NCBI GenBank assembly: GCA_023213315.1 | Contig: JAKCPI010001563.1 | Span: forward strand, 620,001-684,000 | Length of the DNA stretch: 64,000 bases | Direction of reading: 5' to 3' | Source of the DNA: Euborellia annulipes | Lineage: Eukaryota > Arthropoda > Insecta > Dermaptera > Anisolabididae | Shown: in pieces, positions 49,001 to 62,400 of the stretch | Layout: each line of letters starts with the position of its first letter | Position numbering within the stretch: the first letter of the stretch is position 1 | Translations under genes and position numbers: made by a program | The notes under the pieces: model-generated | Databases searched by the model: none | What the model was told of the DNA's origin: nothing | The model's input: only the letters and a program-made list of their open reading frames with translations

Positions 49001-50489
49001 TAGTAAAACAAACGGTTTTCATGGTATATGGTTGGGGGGCATGTCACATTTACTTTCAAATAACACTAGTAGGCAAAATGAAATTTTTTTTCGAGTCCCG
49101 AAATAATCTCTTCAGATTATTAAGTAAATTGACCTCCTGAATGCAAATATGACCTCCGTTTTCCCCCATCAAGTACCGTGTTTGGGGCTCTCCCCCTTCT
49201 GGCGGTCCAGGTAAACGTTCTCCAATCGGTCTAAAATTTTGCAGATAAATTTTACTTAAATAAAGGAACAAAATGAGGGGTACGTGTTCTCAGATTTCAG
49301 ACATCACATATTTTGGACCACCCTAATATATATATATATATATGTTTTTGACTGGCTCTGGTCCTCCCTGCATTTAATATTCACACCCACCACATATTAA
49401 TCATTCATTTTAGTGTCCAAATTATTATTTAATAACGAAATCATATAAAATATCATGATAATCCTGACAATGTGAAACCCTTCTAAACCAAAAATATCTA
49501 ATCTAAACCTAAACACGTTAAGCTATGAAACGTTAAAAAACATGTTAATCCATTTGATCATAATTTTTTTGGAATTATTTCATATCAGTATATGTATAAG
49601 ATCATAATCAATAATAAAATAGTAATTGAAGCATAAGTTACCAAAGGATTAAAGATGTTGGTGGATAATTGCGGAGCAAGGGCAGACCTCTCATTAAGGT
49701 CTGGCTTCTCACGCTCTACTGGACTACGTGTTTAAAGCCACCCAGGCAAACTTGTTCATACCTGTACAGAGTCATTAAAAAAATAATTAACTAATAAGAA
49801 AAAATAAGTTTATATTATAAACTCAGATAAAAGTTACAAAAAATTTCAACTGAGAATTTTAAAAAATAGTAAATTTGTTACTTTCAATAAGAAATAAAAT
49901 AGAATTCCTTATTAATATTATAATTAAAATTGAATAAGATACTCACAGCTTGGGATCGAAGATTAGATGAGCGGAGAGAATGAGAATTTTTAAACAGATG
50001 TACGATCTGCAAAAAATGAATTTCTATTAGTATTTGAAAAAGGAATTTTATCAAAAGATAAAAATTCTTAAAATAGAGAATAAAATAACTTTTAACTTCA
50101 AGATATTATTAATATAATTATAATATTTTAGAAAATGAAAATGAATGTGAGATTTATTTATTTTAAACGAGACAGTCTTGGGGAATTGTTTTGAAAACCA
50201 CCACCTTTTTTCAAAATAATTCTTTATTTTCCAGTATGAAAAATAATTAATAAATGAATTTCAAAAAAAGAAGTCATTAGTCATCATATAATCTAATACT
50301 AATAATTGGATATGAACGTTTAAGTATTCTTGTTTTTGTAGGTTTTTGTTTTACTTGTTCCACTCTTTTTCAAATATCATTTTGTTTATTTTTTTAGCTT
50401 GAGCAATTGTGGTGAACCAGGAGTCTGGTGTTTTCATATTGGATTAATACCCGAATTTGGAAATGTTGAGCAACCAAATTTAAAATTTA
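37063..50489 (+). CDS. Nidogen signal peptide and NIDO domain
   Basis: Part of nidogen: exons 1-5, residues 1-264. The N-terminus MSSVMTLVLQLLSLALLCAP is a clear signal peptide, probably cut near IKA|LE. The NIDO domain spans roughly residues 30-264 with YVNSNGLLSF, APLYSNVDTRGCGAVYYR, TWKEVGYH, TYQVVVASDG, FIYADDGIQW and WCFHIG. Exon 1 joins exon 2 across a 10.2-kb intron to give SLYVNSNG, the expected NIDO strand, so no exon is missing between them. Confidence 0.92.
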
Positions 50490-53400
50490 GTAAGTTCGTT
50501 TTATTAAAATCTAAAATTAATTTAAAATAATTATATATAATTTTTTTTTTTAGTTAAAGAACCTTCTTGGCAAGCGAATGATACGTGCACTGGAAGTGGA
50601 TCAACTTTATGCCATAGCAAAGCAAAATGTTACGACGAAGAAGAGGGATTTTGTTGCCAATGCACTGATGGTTTTTATGGAAACGGCTTTTCGTGTCTTA
50701 AACAAGGTTTGGAGTAAAGCAAACTTTTTTCTTTTTATTCTGCGGAGGAAATAGATACTTATATATACACTAGGCGCGAAGTCGGGAGACATCGCCCCCT
50801 GCCCCCTTCAGCTGGCTCGAGTCCGCCTGCGCCGGACCCTCGCCTTTTATTAATTCTGAGATCCAGTGCCGCCCGCCTTTGCATCTGGACAGGGGGGGGG
50901 GGTTCGCCCCTCTGGACCCCCCTCCAGCTGTACATTTCTTCTTTCATGAATATAATAACCAACTCTTAGAGCGAGGAATTGCTGAATATGTTTAGGCTAG
51001 TTGCAAAGTGCAATGCTTCATTCTTTTTTTCAACTGGTTGGGTAGCTCCGCTCACAGCCCTAGTCGTATACCTGGAAAGCTGGCCACAGAGCTACTAACT
51101 GCCTCTCTAATTTCCAATCCAACTTGTAGATTTGTGTTCCCGTATTGAATAAATTTGATTATAATTAATTTTCCAAAATATTTAAGAGATTCAAATTATT
51201 ACTACGTCCATGTACTATAATATAAGTGTACTTAATTTCAAATAGATTCATTGAAAATTGTAGATTTCTATAGAACATATACATATATACATACATTTTT
51301 CTCATTTCATTTTTATATATATAGATAGATATAAATATATCATTTTCAAGCAAAAAATTCATTTTAATTATTAATTTTTGGTATTTTTCTTGACAATATT
51401 CGAAGTTGTAGGAACCAAATGTTTTTAAAAAATCAAAAAATTTTTTAATATGCGGATATTTATTTTGAGCCAACGCAAATGCAGAGTACGTTTCAGTATT
51501 TCTTCATTAAAAAATCATCATCAGGGCTCGCTAAAAAGATTTTTTTATACATATTTTACATTAATGATACTAATTTAAATCTTATTTTTAATAAATTTTT
51601 TTCTTTCAGATGAGCCTCTTCGTGTAAATGGAAAAGTATCCGGTCAAATCAATGGCTTCCAGTTAGACAATCTCGATTTACAATCGTATGTTGTGACAAG
51701 CGATGGCCGTAGTTACACTGCCATTTCTGATGTTCCCAACGAACTTGGATTCGATGCACAGAATTTACAAAGCATCGGTTCACTAATCGGCTGGCTTTTT
51801 GCAAAACCCACGGTTGCTTCCAATGCACGAAGCGGCTTCCAATTCACAGGTCACTTTTTTTTCCTGGATCAACCACTCATTATTCTGATAAAAACATTTT
51901 TTTTATATTATTTATATTTTATAGGCGGTGTTTTTAACCATACAGCAACAGTTGAGTTTCCTCAAACAGGACATAAAGTTACAATTCAACAAAAATATAT
52001 TGGGTTGAATGCTTTCGATCAACTCAAGATGGTTGCCGAAATTCAAGGAACTCTTCCTAGTATACCACCCGGCTATAAAATTGAAATTGAACCATATATC
52101 GAACATTATACGAGGAGTAGGCCAGGTAAGACTTAGTGTACCTAATCGTCAAGGCTTTGCCTCTAGCCGGATGCTTCACCCCCCCCCCCCCCCCCCCGGC
52201 CTACCTTGACAGAGAGATGTACAGTGAGGGTCATTATTAAGTCCCACCCATGCGTTTTATACTTTTGATTATTTCATTGTTTTTACAAAAGAAAATGAAA
52301 ATCTTTATTGGAAATTTCCTAGGTTTGAATCATGAAAGTTTCCATTAAAAAATATACAATATTTTTTTAAAAACAATGAAATAATCACATGTAGAAAACG
52401 CATGGGTGGGACTTGATATTGTCCCTCACTGTACTTCAAAAAGGTAACTGGCAGGATCTTTTAGTAAATTTTAATCAAAATTTGCATAATATTATTTAAT
52501 TAATAATTGATGAAGATCCTGACACTAAATAAAAGCCAATAATGTCTAGGAGCTGTGCTATAATTCGAAATATTTTCCTAATATGATTTTTGAAATTATT
52601 TTTTACTCCATTGTATTACCATCTGAACTCAATCTAAATGCAAAATTTCATGTCTCTAGTTCAGTGTGATATTATAAAATTTAACTCCACGTTGTTGTCC
52701 ACTCTAAGTTAAATAAAAGTTCTTTTTACAGGATGGATCGTTAGCCAAGCAACACATGCCTACAGACTCGAAGGCGTTCCTATCGATCATCCCTTCAAGG
52801 TCGAACAATTCTTTGAATATAACGAATGTCCCTATGGCGACATCTCAGAAGAACTTAGCTCTACACTTCGACTCAAAGTTGATCGTCAATTTATAAATTA
52901 TGAGGCGGCAGAAAGGATCGTTCGATTCTCAATGACCAGCAAAATTTCTATCTTAGGAGGTATATATATAGATATACTCTATAATAAATAGCTTTCAAAT
53001 TGTGTACATGATCATCTTGTGCTTTTCCTTTTAGAGGGGGATCCTTGCGAAGAAGGACGTCGTCGTTGCGGGCGCCACAGCTCATGTGTCGTCGAGGGCG
53101 ATGAATTTAAATGCGTTTGTAATCCTGGGTACGCAAAACGGTGATATCTCTCCTATTAAATATATTTTTAAAAATGTTCATATTTATAAATTTTAATTAT
53201 TAAAAATGATTGTGAGTGTAGCTATCAATTTTTGAATCTTTTCACCCCCGAGTGTTTAATGTTTATTGAAAATTCATTAATCACTAGAGTGATGCATTAT
53301 TTTTAAGGGGAAGAGATTTTTGATTAAAAAAATTATTTGAAGAACAAAATAATTTGAAAATTTGAGTTTAAAAAGAAATATAAATTATTTATTTACGAGG

Positions 53401-56400
53401 GATGGTCAATCAAGTCGGAGACAGATTTTTTCACATGATCTTTTTTTATCTCCTATTAAATTTATTACAATATGTCTGCCTTTAAATGTATAATATGATG
53501 ATAAATAAGAGTAGTAAGTACGTAAGTAAGTAACTCCCAAATGAAAATGCGAGTGCTAGTGTGGTTTAGCAAATGGTCTGCCAAGTATTTACTCTACAAT
53601 AGGGTGATACATAAGGAACATAATGGGTATTCATAGTTGCCTTGAGTTCCTTAAGAGTTCACGAAGATGGATGCCCTTTATTTAACTATAATCAACAGTT
53701 TTACGTCCCCCATCTTCAAGATAAAAGTCGGGAAAAACTTTTCGTGCTTCTTGCAATCTCAATGTAAAATTGTTGAGTTAAATTTTTTAGCTGCCGCATA
53801 GGAAATAAGTAGAAAAGAAAATATGATGGTTGATATCCCATTATTAAATATTGTTTGTTGTATATTCCGAGTGCAAATTACACACAAAAGTTTTTCGCGA
53901 CACTTTTCCTCGGACTCTTTACACGGAGCAAACTCAAGTTGCATTCGTATTCAGTTTCAGTTGGCTCTGTAGTGTCCCATTCAAATACATATAATCAAAT
54001 ATATATATTAAGAAAATATGAGTTTGAAAGATAGAATAGAATGATATGATTTGAATAGAGAAATCGAATGCAATGCATGGAGAAATCGAATTCGAATGAT
54101 GGTCACTCAGTCCGTTTTCGTTTTCTTGGGCTGAATATAAAGAAAATCCATGCAGGGCGAATGACCCTTTCCCTTAGAATTTCAAGGGGCTTCTTTCAGG
54201 GTCCTTCCGACAACGCGACACTTTGAGATGCCTGATTGGTGTTTTTTAGTCAGAGTGGGAGAATTCATGATATTTGGCAAAGCCAAGGGTGGAGTCTTGT
54301 TAGAGAAGGGGAGGGTGGCGACTTCATTCACTTATAGCACTATTATTTTCACTACTTTTTTTTTAAATAATTTGTCATATAAAAAAAACATCACTTGAAC
54401 AAAAAAAATTAATTAAATTATTTATTATGCATAAAAAATGCTTATATCATTATAAATTTAATAAGAGTAAAACTTTGACATTCGAGCAGGGGTGGCCAAC
54501 CCAAATGATCTTGCCAGCCACTTTGGAAAAGCATCATAACTCCGCGGGCCGCATATAAAATTATATATCCCCATATTAATTTTAGACTCACTATAGACAT
54601 TCTTTTGGGGAAAAAAAATAAAATAGCAGATTAATAGCTCCACCTGACGTCCTTTATTTGGCAAATATTTCGACGCATATGACATGCATCTGTGTTGCAA
54701 CGATGTTATAGGTGGGCTTGGTCCAAAAATTATTTAAATGCCTCAGGGGCTTCATACATGTTTCTTGTGAGGTGCATTCAGAATATCAATCCTGCATCAG
54801 AGCGGTCATCAGCTCAAAGAATGCATCTCACAAGAAACATGTATAACGCCCCTAAGGCATTTAAATAATTTTTGGACCAAGCCTACCTATTACATCCTCG
54901 CAGCACTGAGGATGATGCATGTCATATGCGTCAAAATATTTGCCAAATAAAGGACGTCAGGTGGAGCGATTAAACTGCTGGTTGCTCATTAGCTCTAGCC
55001 TCATTACTCTACTCATCCCAGCCTACTATATAAAAAATAAAATAAATATATTACAAGAGGTAGTGGCTGAACATATAATTTAATAATGAAGAGATAAAAG
55101 CAGCCAAAGCAAAATAAAGAAAAAAATTTTTTATTTTGTTTTATTGAATGACAATGTCGACGTTTCGGCAGATTCTTCCGGCTTTCATCAGGATATGTTT
55201 TATTTGTCTCGAGCTTAGAGGGAGGGGCTCTTGGCTGAATGATGGTCGCTCATGAACCAGAAGAGAATTCTTAGGTGCATAACTGGCACTGCACCTAGAG
55301 AAAGCTGTAGGAATGCTTTTGAAAAATTAGGAGTGCTCACGGTTCCTGCTCTGTACATTTTGGAGATATATACAAAGACATGAGAAGAGAAGTTTGATTG
55401 ACTAGGGAAAGAATCCACCAGCAGAATACAAGGCATATGGAAGATTTGAGATGTCCGAAGTCTAGTTCAATGGGACCAAGACTTTTTAATGCTCTCCCAA
55501 GTGAAATTAAATCATCTCCAAATGTCATCATTTTCAAAAAAAGACTTAAAACCCACCTCTGAAACAACTCCTATATAGTGTTGGTGAATATTTTGACTTA
55601 AAATAAGATAAATGTATACTATCGATTACTTTTGTACTTTTTTTATGACGCTTCCATACACAGCGATTGTGTATTTGGGAAGAAAAAGATTAAATAAATA
55701 GTCATGTCAACTGTTCGCACCTCTGTCAGTAGCTGCCAAGAGCTCTTCTAAGCTCGAGGCAAACAAAACACATGTCCTGATGAAGGCCAGAAGAATTGGC
55801 CGAAACGTCGACATTGTGGTTCAATAAAGCAAAATAAAAAAAATGTATTCTTTAGTTTGCTTTGGCTGCCTTTATTTCTTCATTATAAAAAAAATATATT
55901 TTGTAAAAGTGTGATAAACCTCGCAGGTCGCAAAAATGTTCAAGGTGGGCCGCGGGTTGGCCACCCCTGCATTCGAGTGTGAAAAAATTCAATCTTCATC
56001 TTGATTGAACCATCTCCGAATTATGAAATTTGGAAAATGAAAACAGAAAGTTGTTCATTCCTCCTTAGACCGGCTTATTCAAATGCAAATAAATAGATAG
56101 TAAGGGAGATCCATTTTGCAAACTTGAAAATTTCTCGTGACTCTCTCGGGTGTGAGCCGATTCGCGAAGGCTTCTCATGAAGCGCATGTCTATATTGAAG
56201 CTGGATGCGGGGGCAGCTTCCAGCCGCTCTACGAAGAGGAACTGGCAGCGGCGGTCTGCGTAGACATCAACGAGTGCTCGATTGGTACCCACGACTGCTC
56301 TTTCCACGCCAACTGTATCAACCACGAAGGCGGCTTCAAGTGCCAGTGCAAAGCGGGCTTCACCGGTGATGGCCACGCATGCCAAGGTTGCTTTTCTTTA

Positions 56401-59400
56401 TTTCAACTTATTTTTACAAACGTAGAGTCCAATGTAAATAAGCGATGCTTTATTTTATCAAGAGACACTTTTAAAGAAATATTTAGTAACAATTTTTAAT
56501 TAATTTTATTTTTAGAGGTTCCGACGTGTCAGAGTCTCGAGTGTCATCCTCAAGCCGATTGCATCGAGCAAAGTCCAGGCCATCTTGTTTGTATTTGCCG
56601 TCCGGGTTACACTGGAGATGGGCATAATTGTAAACCACTTCTAACAGGTCTTTAAATTTCTTTTTTACCTAAATTTATGCGGATATTTATATAATGGCCC
56701 GCCGAAGTTATTATATAAAATGATGCCGATTATGAAATTTTTGACGGCGACTATTTATTTTTAAAATAAATAAATTTTAAATAAAATAAACACGATTGAA
56801 ATGTATATTTTTTTAATAAAATATTCGAATTAAAAATATGTTTAAAATATCAAGAATCATTTTGGGAAATTTGTGTCAAAACTTATAATTCGTGTTTATT
56901 TTATTTTATTAGAAAATCCCATTCTAACAGAGACTATGGGGTCTTTGCTCTCCAGATTTGTAAAACTTTATATAACATATTAGTCTGGATTGTATTTTGA
57001 GATTGCCAAACCTCTCATCATAATTTAAATAAATTGTCAAAAACTATTAACAGTTGGCAAGGTTAAATTCCCTGCTGGACTTAATTTTTTCAGAGTTAAT
57101 AAATATAAATTTTATAGTTGAACCAATCCTATATACAACATTTATATATTGATATATATATATTAAAATTTTTGGAGAAAGAAGAGGAGGCAATGGCTAA
57201 GCCGGCTAAGCTGAGGATTACGGAGTCCGGAGTCTCAACACGACTCGGGTTCGAGACAGCTTGCCGCAAATAATTCAAACATCCTGCTGAAGTCTCCTCT
57301 TAGGGTACGAAAGGGGGATAGCCCCACCGTGGTATCACAAAGGGCCTAATTGGCCTAAGTGTGTTCCCTCTCTGGGAACGGCCACTTCAACCTAACCCAA
57401 CCCTTGAAGAAAGAAATTATTAATAAATTGAGAATAAAAGAATAAATCCTTTCTTTTTTTAATCGCCGATTTATACTTGTTTCCATTTATACAAAATTTC
57501 TATGAATTTCGGCCATTAACGTCATAAAAATAAATTTATGGCAAGTTTTTTATTTGTATGACGTTTTCCAACCCGAATTCCTCGACTGACGTTGGCTGTG
57601 AGACGTGGAGGAAAGCCTAAAAATTTTTATATATTGAAATAGGAAATAAATGGGCGATTTGAAAAATAAGAATTATTCCTTTATATATATATAGGCTAAC
57701 TGTATATATATATATATATATACCTATACATAATGTTCTGGAAGGTTTCCGCGACTGGATGTATGCGAAGATAAGTTTTCTCGGGTTAAGTCGCTTGGGA
57801 TGTTGAGGACCCTCGCCTTTTCTTAATTATGAAAAGAAAATTATTATTACTATTCCGATCCAGTTCTTGCTTGAGGATGTGTTTACATTCATACAATATA
57901 GCCCCTACATAAATGCAAAGAACTTGCTTGGGTCATAAGTATAAATGCAAAAAACCTTTTTTACATGTATAAATATGCTCCTTTCTAGCCATAAATTTAT
58001 TTTTATGACGTTAATGGCCGAAATTCATAGAAATTTTGTATAAATGGAAATAAATATAAATCGGGGATTAAAAAAGAAAAAAAAGAAAGGATTTATTCTT
58101 TTATTCTCAATTTATATTCTCGATTATTTTATTATCCCAATCCTTTAATATTGACCTGTACAGTGAGGAACAATATCCATCCATGCGTTTTCTACTTGTG
58201 ATTATTTCATTGTTTTTAAAAAAATATTATATTTTTTTTTAATGGAAACTTTCATGGTTCAAACCTAGAAAATTTTCAAAAAAGATTTTCATTTTCTTTT
58301 ATAAAAACAATGTTGGCCAAAGGCTTCAAATCCTTGGCCATGAAATTAAGAAAAAAAAAATAAATAAAAACAATGTAATAATCACAAGTAGAAAACGCAT
58401 GGGTAGACTTAATATTGTCCCTCACTGTACATAAAAACCAAATTAATTTTATAATTTTTTTCATGAAATGAAATCGAGTATTTTTGAGTTTTAAGCAATA
58501 TTCATTTCAATAGTCTTTCATTTCTAAAATGTAAATTTTGTACACTCACAATGAAAAATAAGTAATTAATTATTCATTTCGGTATAAAATTTTTTTTAGA
58601 AATTATTACATACATCATATTCTGTTAGTATGGGATTTGAATAATTCTTAGTTAAATTTATTAAACTTATACTCTGCTATAAATGATTAATATACCTTTT
58701 GAATTGTAAAAGGAGAGAGGGGCTCTGCGGATGCAATCACCGGATGCACCTCGAATTGCTCTAAGTTCACCATTTGCAGTGAAACTTCTTGTGTTTGCGC
58801 CCCTGGTTATCATGGCGATGGTTATACCTGCACCGAGGATTCACCCGCAGAAACCTCACTTCCAGGTGAATCTTATAACCTGTGAAAGATTAAGAATGTT
58901 CAGATTTTTTTAAATGTTGTATTTATGAATATAATATTCCAGGCGAAAAGCGCTAATGTTTTCAAATAATTTCAATTTTGTTTGAAATAACCATATTTTT
59001 TCTGTATAAGTCTTGAACAAAAATTATGGAACTGAAAATTTTCTCTACCCTAAGTTTTTGTAACTTTTTCAGGACCTGCACCTTTGCCTAGCTGCATCGT
59101 CGGAGTTTGTTGGTGTACTCAAGGTTGGGAACTTGTTGGCTCCACTTGTGTGCCCAAAGATCAAATTCCAGAAGAATCTTTAGGTTCTGATTATGATGAA
59201 GAAAATCAAAATCCACGTGGTAAGACAGTGATCAATTCTGAAGTACCGTGATAAGGAAATTAATTTTTTAATTTAATATTATTTTTTTGTTAATACAAGA
59301 TTTCAATTTCCATTGGTTAATAAAATTTAATCTACCATCAGTTTTATTATTATTACTATTACAATATTTTACAAAAAAATGGAATTGTTCAAAAGGATTA

Positions 59401-62400
59401 CAGTGAATTGATCATCGTCATCTCTCCTCACTGGCCTGTTCAACTCTTATGTAAAATTCATCCTACCCTTATAGGGTGAGGAATATGAGACTTGCATATA
59501 ATGCATTACTAATACATTAATTAAAGAAAGCCACTAAGAAATTATGACGATGATCAACATATTGGTATTTCTAGCGCCAAAAACATAGGAGGAAACTTCC
59601 TATTTCCTTTGTAAAAATTCGACAAAACCAGACAAAATTTGTTTTCACAATTCACGATTTCTGTATAATAATACAGGTGCAGCAAATAAAGAGATCGTTT
59701 GGATGCCAAATGCCGAAAAGGAGACGTTTCGGACAAAATTTTATTCGTCCATCCTCAGTCTTTGTAGGCTTATAATCTAATTATGCACAAAGTTGTCATT
59801 CTTGTTGCTGCACAAATTTGTACACATGTATATCTAATAGACTGTCAGAGGCAAACACGAGATTAAACACTCGCCCGTTTTTATAAAAAAATATACATGT
59901 GTCCAAATTTGTGAAGCAACAACAATGACAACTTTGTGCCTAATTAGTTTATAAGCTTACAAGAACTGAGGATGGAAGAATACAATTTTGTCCGAAACGT
60001 CTCCTTTTCGGCATTTGGCATCCAAAGACTCTCTTTATTTGCTGCACCCGTACTTGCTCTCTTCCAATCCATAACATCAACAGCAACTTCTCTTTAGCTT
60101 TTAATAATAACAGATAAATAAATAAAAAATGAAGATCGGTTTAAGTATTATTCACTTATGAGCAACTTATTGTCTGGTATAAAATGTCTCATTTGGACTC
60201 TCTTATTATATTTATATATGCATGTGAAGGGAGCCCTTGACTTGGCAAATTACTGAGTTAGCTGGCAACTTGCAGTGGAACTGATCTGCCTACCTGGGAG
60301 CCAGGACTTTTGTTTCTGCCCCCGCAACTTCGAGCCCGATCCCTTCAAGCGTTGGTGTGTGCCCAAGTCAAATTTGCCTCGGAGTTCTTTCACCACCAAA
60401 GGGGCTTCTGGCCCATGTACATATTTTTTTAATTTTACTAATATCAAACAATTTTTGGCTTATAATAATATTAAAAAATTGTTGTTCACTAAAACCGCAT
60501 TGATATATGTATAGATTTCTTTAAGTAAGAAAAACAAAACCTGAAATGATTCAAAAGCTGGAATATTGTGTGTACAAAAAGACTTCAGGACACTTGCTGT
60601 TTAACGGTATAAAAATAATTGAAACAAACTCCAGCTCATTTATGATAAGTTGGAGATTGTTGTGATGATCTGACTTGACGGAATCGTAAAAACATTGACT
60701 AAAAATTTAGTGGTTTGAAAATAGTAGAAACCGACAATCAATGCACTCGCTAGGAATTCCATTAAAAAAAGCATCTGAATCAATTAGTTCAGTACTTGGA
60801 AAGATAGTTTATCCACATTTTTAAACTTGTCAAAGAACTTGATGATTTTGATGTTAGTCACAGGCCATGAATATGAAGGGCGCCTTGTATTAATCAACTA
60901 TTAGAACCGGATGAAACCCTTAATGTGAGCCCTATTCTCAAAATTAATACGATTATAAACACAATAATAAGAGAAACTTTTCAGCTTTTTAAAATAAATT
61001 GACCATTCCGATCATTTCGGACATTTTTACTTAATGAACTCTATGAATGTGTCAAGAAAATGTCAAATAAAAATAAATTAAATAAACAAATGGAAGGTAT
61101 TCAAAACATTGTTCTTGTTACAGTTAGCTGCAATGTATTCAACAATTGTCATCCACATGCTCGTTGTGTTATTCGACGTGGCGTTCACATTTGCCAATGT
61201 AATGCCGGCTATGAAGGCGATGGCTACGAATGTACCGAACTAGGTATTTATTTATTCTTCAAATTAATTAATTATTTCGAATGAATTTATAATGATTAAT
61301 GATATTTTTATTTCAGATCATTCATGTCTAGAAGCAGATATTTGTGATTTAAATGCCGTTTGTAAATTAGAGGAAGATTCAGGAAAAGCCATTTGTGTTT
61401 GTAAATCTGGATATGTTGGAGATGGAACTATTTGCTCTCCTACAGGTAAGTTTTAGATTATATATAAGCATAGGTAACGATTCCAGGGGAGCCAGAACCC
61501 CCTTTGATCTCTGTTGTTTTATATATACAGCATTGCTGACCAAATTTCCCACTGTACTTTTTGGGAGGTTGATATAAAAATATATTCAATCTCTCTTCTG
61601 GGTCGGTTCAGCGATTTCACGTATGTTAAGATATAATTTCTCATTAAGGATGAGAATGACGACGTTTTTGCTCTCCTTTTCAAGTAATTTTTAAGTGTTG
61701 GGTTAGGAAGTAATGGAGGATGTTCTTTGTTTTCGGGGGTTGCAATTGCAAGACTGCGACGAAAACAAACTACCTAAGAATTGCTTCCTACTCTCTCAAA
61801 ACAGTCTTCCAAAAGGAGAAGCGAAACGACCAGTAAATCTCAACAACCCGGGAAAATTTGTATTCACACGCACAGAGATATATAGACCTAAATATCTAGA
61901 AGTAAATTTGCCTTCTTGAAAAAATTATAATTCGTCTCCTATGTAACAATATATAAATAAAATTTTTTAATTGTGAATTTACTATTAGAATTTTTATGAT
62001 CTCGGAAACTTGATTTTATTACAACATTATTTAATTTTCTTTTACTAAATAGTTTCAACTTTTTCTATAAAATTTTTTTATTGATTTATATAATTAAGGA
62101 GAATTTGTTGCCTAATCAGCTGGTCATAAAAATGTATTTGTGTTAACGCCTAACAAGTTATTTTGACCTGATGTGTGTATTTGGTTTATATTCTATTTAA
62201 TTAAACATAGAAAAATGTGAAACTAAGCAAAAAAATTTATAATGATAAAAAAAAATTAAAAATTACATGCGTTTAAATTTGATTCTTATTATTAACATTT
62301 GCTATTTAGGCGAATGTTTAAGTCATGAAGATTGTGGACCGAATGGACGTTGTGTTTGGGATGATGGCCATTACATTTGTTCCTGTGCTACTGGCTTTAT

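Larger units (their letters stand above)
54487..55969. mobile_element. Non-autonomous hAT element carrying nested inverted repeats
   Basis: Inverted termini CAGGGGTGGCCAACCC, with subterminal GCGGGCCGCATA on the left, typical of hAT (Charlie-like) ends. A perfect 8-bp duplication CATTCGAG flanks it (54479-54486 and 55970-55977). Inside lie an inverted repeat at about 54645-54975 and a second at about 55095-55890 that encloses a LINE tail. Confidence 0.88.

Noticed and set aside
49530..49545. Extra hammerhead-like GAAACGTT at 49.5 kb
   Set aside because: No CTGANGA or hairpin lies upstream; the word alone is not enough.
53394..53650. Possible second mariner (TACGAGGGATGGTCAATCAA)
   Set aside because: A mariner-like left end is visible, but no matching right end or transposase fragment was found.
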